DNA of 64,000 bases from Marichromatium purpuratum 984 (GCF_000224005.2 NZ_CP007031.1:2013001-2077000); one strand, 5' to 3'; shown: positions 51,399-62,047, counted from the first letter of the stretch. Translations and numbers: made by a program. The notes: generated by a model not told the origin, from the letters alone.

Positions 51399-52403
51399 AT
51401 GACCCGGCGGCGGCTGTCGAAGCGACAGATCGAGCGCATCCGCGCGATCCAGGAACGGCGGCGCGAGCGCCTCGCCAACCGCCCCGAGCAGGCGCTCGCC
51501 GACTGCGAGGCCGAGACCCCGCCCGAGGAGGGGCTGGTGGTGGTGCGCCACGGCGCGAGCCTGGTGGTCGAGGACCACGCGGGCGCGCTGCACCTCTGTG
51601 TCGCGCGCCAGCACCTCGGCCACCCGGTGTGCGGTGACCGGGTGGTGTGGCAGCGCGGCGAGGCCGGCCGTGGGCTGGTCAGCGCCATCCTCGAGCGCCA
51701 GACGGTGCTCAGCCGCCCCGACTACAGTGGTCGCGACAAGCCGATCGCGGCCAACCTCACCCGACTGGCGGTGCTGATCGCCCCCGAGCCCGAGCCGAGC
51801 GGCTACCTGGTCGATCAGTACCTGGTCGCCGCCGAGGGCATCGGCGTCGAGCCGATGCTGGTGGCCACCAAGATGGACCTGCTCGACGCCCCGGCGCGCG
51901 CGGACTTCGAGCGCCGCTACGCCCACTATTGCGCGATCGGTTATCGCACCCTGTGGATCAGCCTGGAGCAGCCCGAGACGCTGGCCCCGCTGGTCGAGGC
52001 GCTGCGCGACCAGACCAGCATCCTTGTCGGTCAGTCCGGGGTGGGCAAGTCGTCGCTGGTCAAGGCGCTGCTGCCCGACCGCGACATCCAGGTCGGGCGG
52101 CTCTCGGCGGCCACCGGGCTGGGGCGTCACACCACCTCGGCGGCGAGCTGCTACCGCCTGCCCGGCGGCGGCGTGCTGATCGACTCGCCCGGGGTGCGCA
52201 GCTTCCGCCTCGGCGCCATCGGCCTGGCCGAGCTGCAGTGGGGCTTTCGCGAGTTCCGCCCGCACCTCGGCGGCTGTCGCTTCGCCAACTGCCGTCACGA
52301 TCAGGAGCCGGGCTGCGCCATCCGCGCCGCGCTCGAGCGCGGCGAGATCGCAGCCGCGCGGCTGGCCAACTTCCATCATCTGGCGCGGGGGGCGGGCGCA
52401 TGA
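51399..52403 (+). CDS. rsgA: Small ribosomal subunit biogenesis GTPase RsgA
   Basis: The 334-aa circularly permuted GTPase has an OB-fold (residues about 45-100), then G4 TKMD at 157-160 before the P-loop GQSGVGKSS at 211-219, and G3 DSPG. A zinc site [14 protein letters not shown] lies near the C terminus. It acts in late 30S maturation. The start ATG at 51399 was chosen because the preceding 53 codons are Pro-rich and lie in the promoter region. A TAGAAT -10-like hexamer is at 51303-51308. It overlaps the EVE gene as ATGA. Confidence 0.95.
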   Translation: MTRRRLSKRQIERIRAIQERRRERLANRPEQALADCEAETPPEEGLVVVRHGASLVVEDHAGALHLCVARQHLGHPVCGDRVVWQRGEAGRGLVSAILERQTVLSRPDYSGRDKPIAANLTRLAVLIAPEPEPSGYLVDQYLVAAEGIGVEPMLVATKMDLLDAPARADFERRYAHYCAIGYRTLWISLEQPETLAPLVEALRDQTSILVGQSGVGKSSLVKALLPDRDIQVGRLSAATGLGRHTTSAASCYRLPGGGVLIDSPGVRSFRLGAIGLAELQWGFREFRPHLGGCRFANCRHDQEPGCAIRAALERGEIAAARLANFHHLARGAGA

Positions 52404-52873
52404 CCCACTGGCTGTTCAAGTCCGAGCCCGGGGTCTTCGGCATCGACGACCTGGCCGCGCGCGGGGTCGAGCCCTGGGACGGGGTGCGCAACTATCAGGC
52501 GCGCAACCTGCTGCGCGATCGCACCGCCGGCGGCGACCCGGTGTTGTTCTATCACTCCAACTGCGCCCGCCCGGCGATCGTCGGACTGGCCGAGATCGCC
52601 AGCAGCCCGCGCCCCGACCCCACCGCCTTCGACCCCGACTCGCCCCATCACGACCCCAAGGGCGACCCGGCGACACCGCGCTGGTATCTGGTCGACGTGC
52701 GCTATCGTCGTCATCTCGCCCGCCCGATCACGCTGGCCGAACTCAAGACCCACGCCGAGGGCGCGCTCGCCGGGTTGCCGCTGGTGCGCCGCGGCAACCG
52801 CCTCTCGGTGATGCCGTTGAGCCCGGCGCAGTTCGACTTCATCCTCGCGCTCGAACACCGCCCGGCGCCCTGA
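52400..52873 (+). CDS. EVE domain-containing protein
   Basis: The 157-aa protein has the EVE (PUA-like) signatures [29 protein letters not shown] near residue 25, and DPVLFYHSN near 45. This fold reads modified bases in nucleic acids; the cellular target of this thymocyte-nuclear-protein type is not settled. It is cotranslated with rsgA and convergent with cysNC. Confidence 0.92.
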   Translation: MTHWLFKSEPGVFGIDDLAARGVEPWDGVRNYQARNLLRDRTAGGDPVLFYHSNCARPAIVGLAEIASSPRPDPTAFDPDSPHHDPKGDPATPRWYLVDVRYRRHLARPITLAELKTHAEGALAGLPLVRRGNRLSVMPLSPAQFDFILALEHRPAP

Positions 52874-52898
52874 GCCCCGGGCGCCGAGGGGCGGCGGC

Positions 52899-54806
52899 TC
52901 AGATCACCCCGCGCGCGGCGAGCAGTTCGACGACCTGCTCGGCCAGGGTCTCGGGGTCGGAGCCGTTGGCATCGAGGCGCAGCTCCGGGGCCTCGGGCGG
53001 CTCGTAGGGGCTGCCGATCCCGGTGAAGTTGGGGATCTCGCCGGCGCGCGCCTTCTTGTAGAGGCCCTTGGGGTCGCGCGCCTCGCAGGTCTCGAGCGCG
53101 GCGTCGACGAAGATCTCCAGGAATTCGCCCTCACCGAGTCGCTCGCGCGCCAGCCGCCGCTCGCTGCGAAACGGCGAGATGAAGCTGACGCAGACGATCA
53201 GCCCGGCCTCGACCATCAGCCGCGCCACCTCGGCCACCCGACGGATGTTCTCGACCCGGTCCTCGGCGGTGAAGCCGAGATCGCGGTTGAGCCCGTGGCG
53301 GACGTTGTCGCCGTCGAGCGTCATGGTGTGACGGCCCATGGCGTGGAGGCGCTGCTCGACGAGATCGGCCACGGTCGACTTGCCCGCGCCCGACAGCCCG
53401 GTGAACCAGAGCACGCAGGGCTTCTGTCCCTTGGCCGCGGCGCGCGCGCGCTTGTCGATCTCCATCGCGTGATGGTGGATGTTGGCCGCGCGGCGCAGCG
53501 CGAAGTCGATCATGCCGCAACCGACGGTGGCGTTGCTGATGCGATCGACGAGGACGAAGGCGCCGGTCTCGCGGTTGTCGACATAGGGGTCGAAGGGCAC
53601 GGCGCGATCGAGCGCGAGGTTGCACACCGCGACATCGTTGAGCGCGAGGTGCTTGGCCGCGGTCTGCTCCAGGGTGTTGACGTTGACCTTGTGCTTGATC
53701 TCGGTGACCTGGGCGTTGAGGGTGGCGGTGGCGGTGCGCAGCAGATAGGGCCGACCGGGCAGCAGCGGCTGCTCGTCCATCCACACCAGATGGGCGGCGA
53801 ACTGGTCGGCGACCTCGGGGCGCGACTCGGCGCTGGCGATCAGGTCGCCGCGCGAGACGTCGATCTCGTCGTCGAGCACCAGGGTCACCGCCTCGCCGGC
53901 CCCGGCCCGCTCGCAATCCCCGTCCATGGTGACGATCCGCGCGAGCCTCGAGCGCTTGCCCGCCGGCAGCACCACCAACGGCTCGCCGACGCGCACCTCG
54001 CCGCCGGCGATGGTACCGCTGAAGCCGCGGAAGTCGAGGTTCGGCCGGTTGACCCACTGTACCGGCATGCGGAAGGGAGCGGCGCGCAGATCGCGCTCGA
54101 CGTCGACCCCTTCCAGATAACCGAGCAGGGTCGGCCCGTCGTACCAGGACATCCGCTCGGAGGCGGCGGTGACATTGTCGCCGGTGATCGCCGAGACCGG
54201 GATACAGGTCACTGCCTCGATCCCGAGCCGCGCGGCGAAGGCGCGATAGTCGGCGCTGATGCGCTCGAAGGTCTCGCGATCCCAGTCGACCAGGTCCATC
54301 TTGTTGACCGCCAGCACCAGATGGCGGATACCGAGCAGCGAGACGATATAGCTGTGACGCCGGGTCTGGGTGAGCACCCCCTTGCGCGCGTCGGCAAGCA
54401 GCACCGCGGCCTCGGCGGAGGAGGCGCCGGTGGCCATGTTGCGGGTGTACTGCTCGTGCCCGGGGGTGTCGGCGACGATGAACTTGCGCCGATCGGTGGT
54501 GAAGAAGCGGTAGGCGACATCGATGGTGATGCCCTGCTCGCGCTCGGCGGCCAGACCGTCGACGAGCAGCGCCAGATCGAGGTTGCCGCTGCCGGTGGTG
54601 CCGAAGCGTGCCGAGTCGGTCTCGAGACTGGCGAGCTGGTCCTCGAACAACAGCTGGCAGTCGTAGAGCAACCGCCCGAGCAGGGTCGACTTGCCGTCGT
54701 CGACCGAGCCGCAGGTGATGAAGCGCAGCAGCGTCTTGTCCTCCTGGGCGCGCAGATAGGCCTCGACCTCGGCAGTGGCGCTGGCGTGTTCCGGTGTCTG
54801 GGTCAT
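52899..54806 (-). CDS. cysN: Bifunctional sulfate adenylyltransferase subunit 1 / APS kinase (CysN-CysC fusion, NodQ-like)
   Basis: The protein is 635 aa. Residues about 1-430 are the EF-Tu-like GTPase CysN (P-loop GSVDDGKST at 33-41, [15 protein letters not shown] near 113, NKMD near 168). Residues about 455-635 are APS kinase CysC (P-loop GLSGAGKST near 472, [15 protein letters not shown] near 498). With CysD it activates sulfate to APS and then PAPS. The start overlaps the cysD stop by one base (TGATG). The fusion is well known in proteobacteria. Confidence 0.95.
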   Translation of the reverse strand: MTQTPEHASATAEVEAYLRAQEDKTLLRFITCGSVDDGKSTLLGRLLYDCQLLFEDQLASLETDSARFGTTGSGNLDLALLVDGLAAEREQGITIDVAYRFFTTDRRKFIVADTPGHEQYTRNMATGASSAEAAVLLADARKGVLTQTRRHSYIVSLLGIRHLVLAVNKMDLVDWDRETFERISADYRAFAARLGIEAVTCIPVSAITGDNVTAASERMSWYDGPTLLGYLEGVDVERDLRAAPFRMPVQWVNRPNLDFRGFSGTIAGGEVRVGEPLVVLPAGKRSRLARIVTMDGDCERAGAGEAVTLVLDDEIDVSRGDLIASAESRPEVADQFAAHLVWMDEQPLLPGRPYLLRTATATLNAQVTEIKHKVNVNTLEQTAAKHLALNDVAVCNLALDRAVPFDPYVDNRETGAFVLVDRISNATVGCGMIDFALRRAANIHHHAMEIDKRARAAAKGQKPCVLWFTGLSGAGKSTVADLVEQRLHAMGRHTMTLDGDNVRHGLNRDLGFTAEDRVENIRRVAEVARLMVEAGLIVCVSFISPFRSERRLARERLGEGEFLEIFVDAALETCEARDPKGLYKKARAGEIPNFTGIGSPYEPPEAPELRLDANGSDPETLAEQVVELLAARGVI

Positions 54807-55708
54807 CAGAAATAGCCCTCCTGCTTCTTGGCTTCCATGGAAGCGCCGGCATCCTGGTCGATGACCCGGCCCTGTCGCTCGCTGGTGCGCGCCAGCAGCA
54901 TCTCGCGGATGATCTCGGGGAGCGTCTGCGCGCCGCTCTCCACCGCGCCGGTGAGCGGGTAGCAGCCGAGGGTGCGAAAGCGCACCATGCGTGCCTCGGG
55001 CCTCTCGCCCGGGGCCAGCGGCATGCGCTCATCGTCGACCATGATCAGCGCGCCGTCGCGCTCGACCACCGGGCGCGGCGCGGCGAAGTACAGCGGCACC
55101 ACCGGGATCTCCTCCTGATAGATGTACTGCCAGATGTCGAGTTCGGTCCAGTTCGACAGCGGGAAGACGCGGATGCTCTCGCCCTTGTTGATGCGACCGT
55201 TGTAGAGGTTCCACAGCTCCGGGCGCTGGTTCTTGGGGTCCCAGCGATGGCTGCGGGTGCGGAAGGAGAACACCCGCTCCTTGGCCCGGCTCTTCTCCTC
55301 GTCGCGGCGCGCGCCGCCGAAGGCGGCATCGAAGCCGTAGAGATCGAGCGCCTGCTTGAGCGACTGGGTCTTCATCACGTCGGTGTGGACTGCCGAACCG
55401 TGGGTGAAGGGACCGATGCCCTGCGCGACCCCCTCCTGGTTGATGTGCACCAGCAGGTCGAGCCCGAGTTCGGCGGCGCGCCGGTCGCGGAAGGCGACCA
55501 TCTCGCGGAACTTCCAGGTGGTGTCGACATGCAGCAGCGGGAACGGCGGCTTGGAGGGATAGAAGGCCTTGAGGGCCAGGTGCAGCATCACGCTGCTGTC
55601 TTTGCCGATGGAATAGAGCATCACCGGGTTGCGGAACTGGGCCGCGACCTCGCGCATGATGTGGATGCTCTCGGCTTCGAGGCGTTGCAGATGTGTCTGA
55701 TATGACAT
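54806..55708 (-). CDS. cysD: Sulfate adenylyltransferase subunit 2
   Basis: The 300-aa ATP-pyrophosphatase-fold enzyme has the PP-loop motif [18 protein letters not shown] near residue 32 and the conserved [20 protein letters not shown] near 133. The C terminus ends [13 protein letters not shown], as is typical. It joins ATP and sulfate to give APS together with CysN. The start was set at the ATG of MSYQTHL at 55708. Confidence 0.96.
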   Translation of the reverse strand: MSYQTHLQRLEAESIHIMREVAAQFRNPVMLYSIGKDSSVMLHLALKAFYPSKPPFPLLHVDTTWKFREMVAFRDRRAAELGLDLLVHINQEGVAQGIGPFTHGSAVHTDVMKTQSLKQALDLYGFDAAFGGARRDEEKSRAKERVFSFRTRSHRWDPKNQRPELWNLYNGRINKGESIRVFPLSNWTELDIWQYIYQEEIPVVPLYFAAPRPVVERDGALIMVDDERMPLAPGERPEARMVRFRTLGCYPLTGAVESGAQTLPEIIREMLLARTSERQGRVIDQDAGASMEAKKQEGYF

Positions 55709-55827
55709 GGCTTCCCTGATCTCGTGCACGGATCGTGAGCGCCGGCGGGCGCGCACAGGGTCCAATGGTAACGGCTCGGTATGAACTGGAGAAAACCGTG
55801 ACCGATTTCAAATCCCGCACGGCACCG

Positions 55828-56166
55828 CTAGAGCAGCCGCCGCGCCTCACCGCCACGCAGCCCGAGCACCTGGCGCCCGAGCGTCAGCGCCTGCTCGGCG
55901 AAGGCGTCCGGGCCGTCCCAGACCAGCCCCTCGGCCATCACCTCGTCGAGCAGCGCGCTGACCACCCGCAACCGATCGCCCTCACCACCGTGCTCGGCGC
56001 AGACATAGAGGCTCGGCTCGCCCTGCCCGGCAGGGACGAAGGCGAGGATGAAGCGATAGGGATGCGGATCGTCGCTGTCGATCTCGCCGAGCAGGGTCGC
56101 CTCGCAGCCATCGAGCCGGTAGCGACGCTTGGGAATCGCGGTACGGATATGGGGTCGATGCTCCAT
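55828..56166 (-). CDS. Conserved hypothetical protein, 112 aa
   Basis: I do not recognise this small soluble protein. It has no membrane segment or motif; the middle (YRFILAFVPAGQGEPSLYVC) looks like a beta-rich domain and the C terminus like a helix. It lies between the MscS-type channel gene (30 bp upstream) and cysD (119 bp downstream) on the same strand, so it may share their transcript. Confidence 0.7.
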   Translation of the reverse strand: MEHRPHIRTAIPKRRYRLDGCEATLLGEIDSDDPHPYRFILAFVPAGQGEPSLYVCAEHGGEGDRLRVVSALLDEVMAEGLVWDGPDAFAEQALTLGRQVLGLRGGEARRLL

Positions 56167-56196
56167 CGCCGGTGCTCCTCTCTTGGGTGACGGGGC

Positions 56197-57744
56197 TCAG
56201 CGCCCCCGGTAGAAGCGATTGGGGCGAACCATCACGGTTTCGATCCGTCGGCTGATATCGCGCAGGCTCAACCGACGCACCGGTTGGCGACTGGCGGTGC
56301 GCGCCGCCTCGGCGGTGTCGAGACGCGCCTTGACCACCCCGGCGAGACGCTCGGCCAGCTCCGGGCGCGCGGCGACGAGGCGGCGCACGCAGTCGAGATC
56401 GATGCGGATCAGGCTGACATCGCTCTTGGCGGTGAACTCGAGGAAGGAGGGATCGTTGGTCAGCATCGAGGTGATGCCGAAGTGCTGGCCCGGCCCCAGC
56501 GTCTCGGTGACCTTGCGGCTGCGGTCCGGGAGGGTGACCACCGCCTCCACCAGACCGCCGGCGACGACGTAGAAGGCATCGCTCTGGGCGCCCTCGGCGA
56601 GGATCACGTGACCGCTGTCGTGGTGACAGTAGACGCCGCGCGCGGCGATCTCCTCGAGTTCGTCGGCGGTGAGCAGACCGCCGACGTCCAATCCCTTGAG
56701 CGCGAGCAGGATGCTCGGTGGCTCGGCGTGGCTGACCTGGGCGCGGCGGGTGCGCATCTCGCGCACCTCCGGGGCCATCTCGATGCCCGCATCCTGGAGG
56801 CTGCGATGGATCTCGCGAAACAGCTCCTCGCGGGCGCGGAACATCGCCGGATAGTTCTTCAGATGCACCCAGACCATGTAGACATAGGGCACCGTGGTGG
56901 CCTCGCTCAGACGCACCACCGGATAGGGGAACTTGAGCACGCTCTCGCAGCGCATCGCCGCCTCGAGCAGCAAGGCGGTAGCGAAGCGCGGATCGACCTC
57001 GGCGGGCAGCTTGACGAAGTACCAGGGGGCGTAGAGGTGCTGGTCGTCGTGCAGGTTCTTGATCGGCTGCCCGGCCATTTGCGAGTTGGGGATGACGTGG
57101 GTGGCGTTGTCCCAGCCGCGCAGCCGGGTCGAGCGCCAGTTGAGATCGATCACCTGGCCGACGATACCGTTGTTGAGCTCCACCCAGTCACCCAGCCGGA
57201 AGGGCCGCTCGACGCCGAGGGCGATGCCCGAGAACAGGTCGCCCAGAGTCTTCTGCAGCGCCAGACCGAGCACCGCCGCAGCGACGCCGGTCGAGACCCA
57301 GATACCGGTGAAGGAATAGCCGCGCTGCCACAGATAGATCGCCAGCCCGAAGAGCATCGTCGCCACATAGATCAAGCCGACCACCAGCTTGGGCACGCGC
57401 TCGGAGAGATCGTCGTCGGCGCGCACCAGCAGCACCACCTCGATCAGTCGCGCCACCGCCCAGCCGGCGGCCAGGTGCGCCACCAGCAGGGTCAGCGAGC
57501 GGATGCCGGCATCGACGTCGGGCACCTCGAGCACCGCCGCGCCGAGCCTCAGCAGGGTACCGGCGACGATCACCATCCCCGGCAGCACCAGCAGGTCGAG
57601 CAGCGCCACCAGCGCGGGGAAGCGGCTGGCCACCGGGCGGTTGTCGATCCGCCAGGTGACGAAGCGGATCACCAGGAAGGCGAGCAGCACGCCGAGGAAG
57701 AGGTGCCAGTTGTCCTGCGCCAGGGAGTCGAACAGTGCGGTCAT
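56197..57744 (-). CDS. MscS-family channel with C-terminal cyclic-nucleotide-binding domain
   Basis: The protein is 515 aa. Four membrane helices occupy about residues 12-190, with the MscS pore-helix region GVAAAVLGLALQKTLGDLFS near 155-175 and the beta domain start GDWVELNNGIVGQVIDLNWR after it. From about residue 370 a cNMP-binding domain follows (SGHVILAEGAQSDAFYVVAG, then GPGQHFGITSMLTNDPSFLE). This is the bCNG architecture, in which cyclic nucleotide rather than tension may gate the channel. The start was chosen at the ATG at 57744; the open frame upstream overlaps tex and is low complexity. Confidence 0.9.
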   Translation of the reverse strand: MTALFDSLAQDNWHLFLGVLLAFLVIRFVTWRIDNRPVASRFPALVALLDLLVLPGMVIVAGTLLRLGAAVLEVPDVDAGIRSLTLLVAHLAAGWAVARLIEVVLLVRADDDLSERVPKLVVGLIYVATMLFGLAIYLWQRGYSFTGIWVSTGVAAAVLGLALQKTLGDLFSGIALGVERPFRLGDWVELNNGIVGQVIDLNWRSTRLRGWDNATHVIPNSQMAGQPIKNLHDDQHLYAPWYFVKLPAEVDPRFATALLLEAAMRCESVLKFPYPVVRLSEATTVPYVYMVWVHLKNYPAMFRAREELFREIHRSLQDAGIEMAPEVREMRTRRAQVSHAEPPSILLALKGLDVGGLLTADELEEIAARGVYCHHDSGHVILAEGAQSDAFYVVAGGLVEAVVTLPDRSRKVTETLGPGQHFGITSMLTNDPSFLEFTAKSDVSLIRIDLDCVRRLVAARPELAERLAGVVKARLDTAEAARTASRQPVRRLSLRDISRRIETVMVRPNRFYRGR

Positions 57745-57849
57745 GTCGTGGGTCAGCCTGGGTCTTGCGTGGGCTCGGGTCGGTGCGCCCGCCGCCGGGC
57801 GCACCCGGCAACCGACGGCGCATCCGACCGGCGGAATCGTGCATGCGCA

Positions 57850-57900
57850 CGGCGCCGTCCGAGGGCGGCGCCGTCGCGAGCGCCCCGGTGCGGGCGCTCG
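57850..57900 (-). terminator. Paired GC hairpins downstream of tex
   Basis: The stem GCGAGCGCCC / GGGCGCTCGC lies at 57875-57900 around a 6-nt loop, and a second inverted repeat, GGCGCCG / CGGCGCC, lies just beyond it. Together they follow the tex stop on the minus strand. There is no T run, so terminator function is only probable. Confidence 0.4.
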
Positions 57901-57910
57901 CCTGCGCCGC

Positions 57911-60307
57911 TCAGCCCTTGCGCGCCTTGGCGAAGGCCTCGGCCATGGCGCCGCCGAGCGCGGCAGCGCCCTGCCCGGCGCCGCGCTGACGCCGCTCGCC
58001 GCCTTGACGACGCTCCCCCCCGCCCTGACGCGGCTTGTCCGACTTGGCCTTGGGCCGGGCCGGGCGCTGGCCCGACTTGGCCGCCTCGCCCGCGGCACGC
58101 GCCGGCGCCTTGCCGCGCCCGCTCGCCCCGCCCTTGGTGCCATCCTCATCGCCGAGGCGCCGGGTGAGCGCGATGCGCTTGCGCTCGAGATCGACCTCGA
58201 GCACCTTGACCTTGACCAGATCGCCCGACTTGACCACCGCGTGCGGGTCCTTGACGAAGCGATCGGCGAGCGCCGAGATGTGCACCAGACCGTCCTGGTG
58301 CACGCCGATGTCGACGAAGGCGCCGAAGTTGGTGACATTGGTCACCGTGCCCTCGAGCACCATCCCCGGCTTGAGATCGGCCAGGGTCTCGACGCCGTCC
58401 TTGAACTGCGCGGTCTTGAACTCCGGGCGCGGGTCGCGACCGGGCTTCTCCAGCTCGGCGAGGATGTCGCGCACCGTCGGCAGGCCGAAGCGCTCGTCGG
58501 TGAACGCGGCCGGGTCGAGCGCGCGCAGCGTCGCGGTATCGCCGATCAGCCCGCCGATCTCCTTGCCGGTGTGCGCGACGATGCGCCGCACCAGCGGATA
58601 GGCCTCGGGGTGCACCGCCGAGGCGTCGAGCGGCTCGTCGCCGTCGGGCACCCGGAGGAAGCCGGCGCTCTGCTGGAAGGTCTTGTCGCCGAAGCGCGAC
58701 ACCGCCATCAGCGCCTTGCGGTTGGCGAAGGCGCCGTGGTCCTCGCGGAACTGGACGATGTTCTCGGCCAGCCCGCGGTTGAGCCCCGAGACCTGGGCGA
58801 GCAGCGGCACCGAGGCGGTGTTGAGATCGACGCCGACGGCGTTGACGCAGTCCTCCACCACCGCGTCCAGGGTGCGCGCGAGCTGACCCTGGTTGACGTC
58901 ATGCTGGTACTGGCCGACGCCGATCGCCTTGGGCTCGATCTTGACCAGCTCGGCGAGCGGGTCCTGCAGCCGCCGCGCGATCGACACCGCGCCGCGCAGC
59001 GAGACGTCGAGGAGCGGCAGCTCCTTGGAGGCGAACTCCGAGGCCGAGTAGACCGAGGCGCCGGCCTCGCTGACCACCAGCGAGCGCAGCCCCAGCTCGG
59101 GGTGACGCGCGATCAGCTCGCGCACCAGCCGGTCGGTCTCGCGCGAGGCGGTGCCGTTGCCGATGCTCACCAGCTTGACCGCGTTCTGTCGCGCCAGCTC
59201 GGCGAGCCGGGCGATGGCGTCGTCCCACTGCTTGCGCGGCGCGTGCGGATAGATGGTGTCGGTGTCGACCACCCGCCCGGTGGCGTCGACCACCGCCACC
59301 TTGACCCCGGTGCGCAGCCCCGGGTCGAGCCCAAGGGTCGGCAGTCGACCGGCCGGCGCGGCCAGCAGCAGCGCCTTGAGGTTGAGACCGAAGACGCGGA
59401 TCGCCTCGCCCTCGGCGGCCTCCAGCAGCCGCCCCTTGAGCTCCAGATCGAGTCGGGTGAGGAGCTTGACGCGCCAGCACTTGCGCACCGTCTCGACCAG
59501 CCAGTCGTCGGCGGCGCGGCCCTGCTGGGCGATGCCGAAGCGCGCGGCGATGCGCGTGCGACAGGGGGCGTCGGGGTCCTCGCCGGGACCGGCCAGCAGC
59601 TCCAGCGCGAGCACCCCCTGGTTGCGACCGCGAAACAGCGCCAGGGCGCGGTGCGAGGGGATCTTGGCGATCGCCTCGCGATAGTCGAAGTAGTCGGCGA
59701 ACTTGTTGCCCTCCTGCTCCTTGCCCTCGAGCACCCGCGAGACCAGGATGCCCTGCTCCCACAACCGGTCGCGCAGCTCGCCGGCGAGTTCGGCGTCCTC
59801 GGCGAAGCGCTCCATGAGGATCTGGCGCGCGCCCTCGAGCGCGGCCTCGGCATCGGCCACCCCGCGCGCGGCCTCGACATAGGCCGCGGCGCACTGCTCG
59901 GGCACCTGGGTGGGATCGGCGAGCAGCGCCTCGGCCAGCGGCTCGAGCCCGGCCTCGCGGGCGATCTGCGCCTTGGTGCGACGCTTCGGCTTGTGCGGCA
60001 GATAGAGGTCCTCGAGCCGCTGCTTGGTCTCGGCCGCGACGATCTCGGCGTGCAGCTCGGCGGTGAGCTTGCCCTGCTCCTCGATGCTCTTGAGCACGGT
60101 GACGCGACGCTCGTCGAGTTCGCGCAGATAGACCAGCCGTTCCTGCAGATGACGCAGCTGGACGTCATCGAGACCGCCGGTGACCTCCTTGCGATAGCGC
60201 GCGATGAAGGGCACGGTGGCGCCCTCGTCGAGCAGCCGCACGGCCGCCTCCACCTGCTCCGGTCGGACCGCGAGTTCCTGGCTGATGGTCTCGGTGATGC
60301 TGATCAT
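57911..60307 (-). CDS. tex: RNA-binding transcription accessory protein Tex
   Basis: The 798-aa protein has the Tex order: an N-terminal helical domain with [20 protein letters not shown] near residue 30, a YqgF-like RNase H fold ([18 protein letters not shown] near 325), helix-hairpin-helix motifs ([20 protein letters not shown] near 500) and a C-terminal S1 domain ([20 protein letters not shown] near 660). A basic Gly/Arg/Lys-rich tail of about 85 residues follows and is longer than usual. The start was set at the ATG at 60307. It is divergent from the phosphopantetheinyl transferase gene. Confidence 0.96.
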   Translation of the reverse strand: MISITETISQELAVRPEQVEAAVRLLDEGATVPFIARYRKEVTGGLDDVQLRHLQERLVYLRELDERRVTVLKSIEEQGKLTAELHAEIVAAETKQRLEDLYLPHKPKRRTKAQIAREAGLEPLAEALLADPTQVPEQCAAAYVEAARGVADAEAALEGARQILMERFAEDAELAGELRDRLWEQGILVSRVLEGKEQEGNKFADYFDYREAIAKIPSHRALALFRGRNQGVLALELLAGPGEDPDAPCRTRIAARFGIAQQGRAADDWLVETVRKCWRVKLLTRLDLELKGRLLEAAEGEAIRVFGLNLKALLLAAPAGRLPTLGLDPGLRTGVKVAVVDATGRVVDTDTIYPHAPRKQWDDAIARLAELARQNAVKLVSIGNGTASRETDRLVRELIARHPELGLRSLVVSEAGASVYSASEFASKELPLLDVSLRGAVSIARRLQDPLAELVKIEPKAIGVGQYQHDVNQGQLARTLDAVVEDCVNAVGVDLNTASVPLLAQVSGLNRGLAENIVQFREDHGAFANRKALMAVSRFGDKTFQQSAGFLRVPDGDEPLDASAVHPEAYPLVRRIVAHTGKEIGGLIGDTATLRALDPAAFTDERFGLPTVRDILAELEKPGRDPRPEFKTAQFKDGVETLADLKPGMVLEGTVTNVTNFGAFVDIGVHQDGLVHISALADRFVKDPHAVVKSGDLVKVKVLEVDLERKRIALTRRLGDEDGTKGGASGRGKAPARAAGEAAKSGQRPARPKAKSDKPRQGGGERRQGGERRQRGAGQGAAALGGAMAEAFAKARKG

Positions 60308-60438
60308 TGACTCTCGTTCATCGTTGCGAAAAGGGAAAACCGGGCGCGGCGTCACGACCACGCCGGCGGCGCGCCCGTGGCATCATACCCGAGCACAGCG
60401 GCGGCGCTCTCCCGGCGCCGCGCGACAGGACCGGAACG

Positions 60439-61134
60439 ATGACCGACGAAGACCTCCACTGGCAACCGGCGAGCACCGCGCCCGCGCTCGGCGACGACGA
60501 GATCCATCTGTGGCGGATCGATACCGGCGAGCGCCACGGCCAGGCGCTCGAGGCGGCGCGCGCCGTGCTCGAGACGGCGCAACTGGCGCGGCTCGCGCGC
60601 ATCCGCGACCCGGCGCAGCACGCCCGCGCCGTTCGCGCCCAGGCCGGGCTGAGACGGGTGCTCGGGCACTATCTGGGCGAGCCGCCACGACTGCTCAAGG
60701 GCGCCAACGGCAAGCCCTATCTCGACACGAGGCAGGCGGCGCTCGCCTTCAACCTCACCACCAGCGGCGAGCTGGCGCTGCTCGGGGTGCGCCGCGGCAG
60801 CGGCCCACGGGCCGAACTCGGCGTCGACTGCGAGTGGATCCGCCCGCGCGCGCGGCTCGCCGCGGTGGCACGGCGGATGTTCGACCCCGCCACCTGCGCG
60901 GCGGTGCTCGCCCACCCCGAGGAGGCGCGGCTGGTGCCCTTCTGTCGCGCCTGGACCGCGCTCGAGGCCGATGCCAAGTGCGACGGGCGCGGGCTGATGC
61001 GCCCGCGCGCGGCGGCAAGCTCACTGCCGCGCATCGCCCACTGCCGCCCCGCCCCCGGCTACATCGCCGCGCTGGCCAGCCCGACCTTGCCGCCACGCGC
61101 GCGCTGGCGCGCGCTGGCGCTCGTCGATGACTGA
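60439..61134 (+). CDS. 4'-phosphopantetheinyl transferase superfamily protein, Sfp-type
   Basis: The 231-aa protein should transfer phosphopantetheine from CoA to carrier proteins. It has LKGANGKPYL near residue 91, FNLTTSGELALLGV near 106, the Mg-binding VDCE (usually VDIE) near 130 and WTALEADAKCDGRGL near 174. The His of the usual FNLSHS motif and the Lys of the usual WxxKEA motif are both missing, so activity may be altered. The start ATG has AGGACC upstream. uppP follows 38 bp later. Confidence 0.8.
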   Translation: MTDEDLHWQPASTAPALGDDEIHLWRIDTGERHGQALEAARAVLETAQLARLARIRDPAQHARAVRAQAGLRRVLGHYLGEPPRLLKGANGKPYLDTRQAALAFNLTTSGELALLGVRRGSGPRAELGVDCEWIRPRARLAAVARRMFDPATCAAVLAHPEEARLVPFCRAWTALEADAKCDGRGLMRPRAAASSLPRIAHCRPAPGYIAALASPTLPPRARWRALALVDD

Positions 61135-61136
61135 TC

Positions 61137-61150
61137 GGCAGTATACTGCC
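61137..61150. promoter_or_regulatory. Palindrome GGCAGTATACTGCC upstream of uppP
   Basis: This perfect 14-bp palindrome lies 23 bp before the uppP start. It contains TATACT, which could be a -10 element. A similar GCAGTGTACTGC lies at 51256-51267 between orn and rsgA. Confidence 0.4.
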
Positions 61151-61172
61151 GCCCCCTATCCAGGAGTTACCC

Positions 61173-61988
61173 TTGGTGGACACCCTAGAGATCATCCTCC
61201 TCGCCCTGGTGCAGGGCATCACCGAATTCCTCCCCATCTCCAGCTCCGGGCACCTGATCCTCACCCCGCTGCTGTTCGGCTTCGAGCTGCAGGAACTGGC
61301 CTTCGACGTCGCCCTGCACCTCGGCACCCTCGGCGCCGTCACCCTCTACTTCCGTCGCGAGATCGCGCGCATGACGGTCGCCGTACTCGGCTCGCTGCGT
61401 CACCGCCGGCTCGATGATCCCGACGCCCGGCTCGGCTGGATGATCGTGCTCGCCACCGTGCCGGTGGTGGTGCTCGGGCTGCCGCTCAAGCTGGTGCTGG
61501 AGTTCCTCCGCGACGACCCGGTGCTGATCGCCACGGTGATCGCCGCCACCAGCATCGGTTTCGGCCTGCTGCTGTGGTGGAGCGACTGGCGCGGCGCGCG
61601 GCGGCGCGACGAGTACAGCCTGGGCTGGCGCGGGGCGCTGGTGGTGGGGCTGATGCAGGCGCTGGCGATCATCCCCGGCACCTCGCGCTCGGGCATCACC
61701 ATCACCGCCGGGCTGCTGCTCGGGCTGACCCGGCGCGCCGCCTCGCGCTTCTCCTTCCTGCTGGCGATCCCCACCATCCTCATGGCGGGCACGGTCGAGG
61801 GCATCGAGCTGGCCGGACAGGGCGCAGCGGTCGACTGGGTGGGGCTGGCGCTCGGCGCGGTGTGGTCGATGCTCTTTGCCTATCTCACCATCCATCTGTT
61901 CCTGCGCTTCATCGAGCGCGTCAGCATGCTGCCCTTCGTGCTCTACCGCGTGGCGCTCGGCGGGCTCATCCTGCTGCTGGTGTGGTAG
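61173..61988 (+). CDS. uppP: Undecaprenyl-diphosphatase UppP (BacA)
   Basis: The 271-aa polytopic inner-membrane phosphatase has the two signature regions: GITEFLPISSSGHLIL near residue 16 and PGTSRSGITITAGLLLGLTR near 169. It regenerates undecaprenyl phosphate for cell-wall and surface-polysaccharide synthesis. The start is TTG at 61173 or GTG at 61176; both follow AGGAG at a usable distance. Confidence 0.95.
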   Translation: MVDTLEIILLALVQGITEFLPISSSGHLILTPLLFGFELQELAFDVALHLGTLGAVTLYFRREIARMTVAVLGSLRHRRLDDPDARLGWMIVLATVPVVVLGLPLKLVLEFLRDDPVLIATVIAATSIGFGLLLWWSDWRGARRRDEYSLGWRGALVVGLMQALAIIPGTSRSGITITAGLLLGLTRRAASRFSFLLAIPTILMAGTVEGIELAGQGAAVDWVGLALGAVWSMLFAYLTIHLFLRFIERVSMLPFVLYRVALGGLILLLVW

Positions 61989-62047
61989 CGTCGGGGGGAG
62001 CGGGCCGCCACCCGGTGGCCACGCGCCAACCGCCCCGAGGAGAAGGC

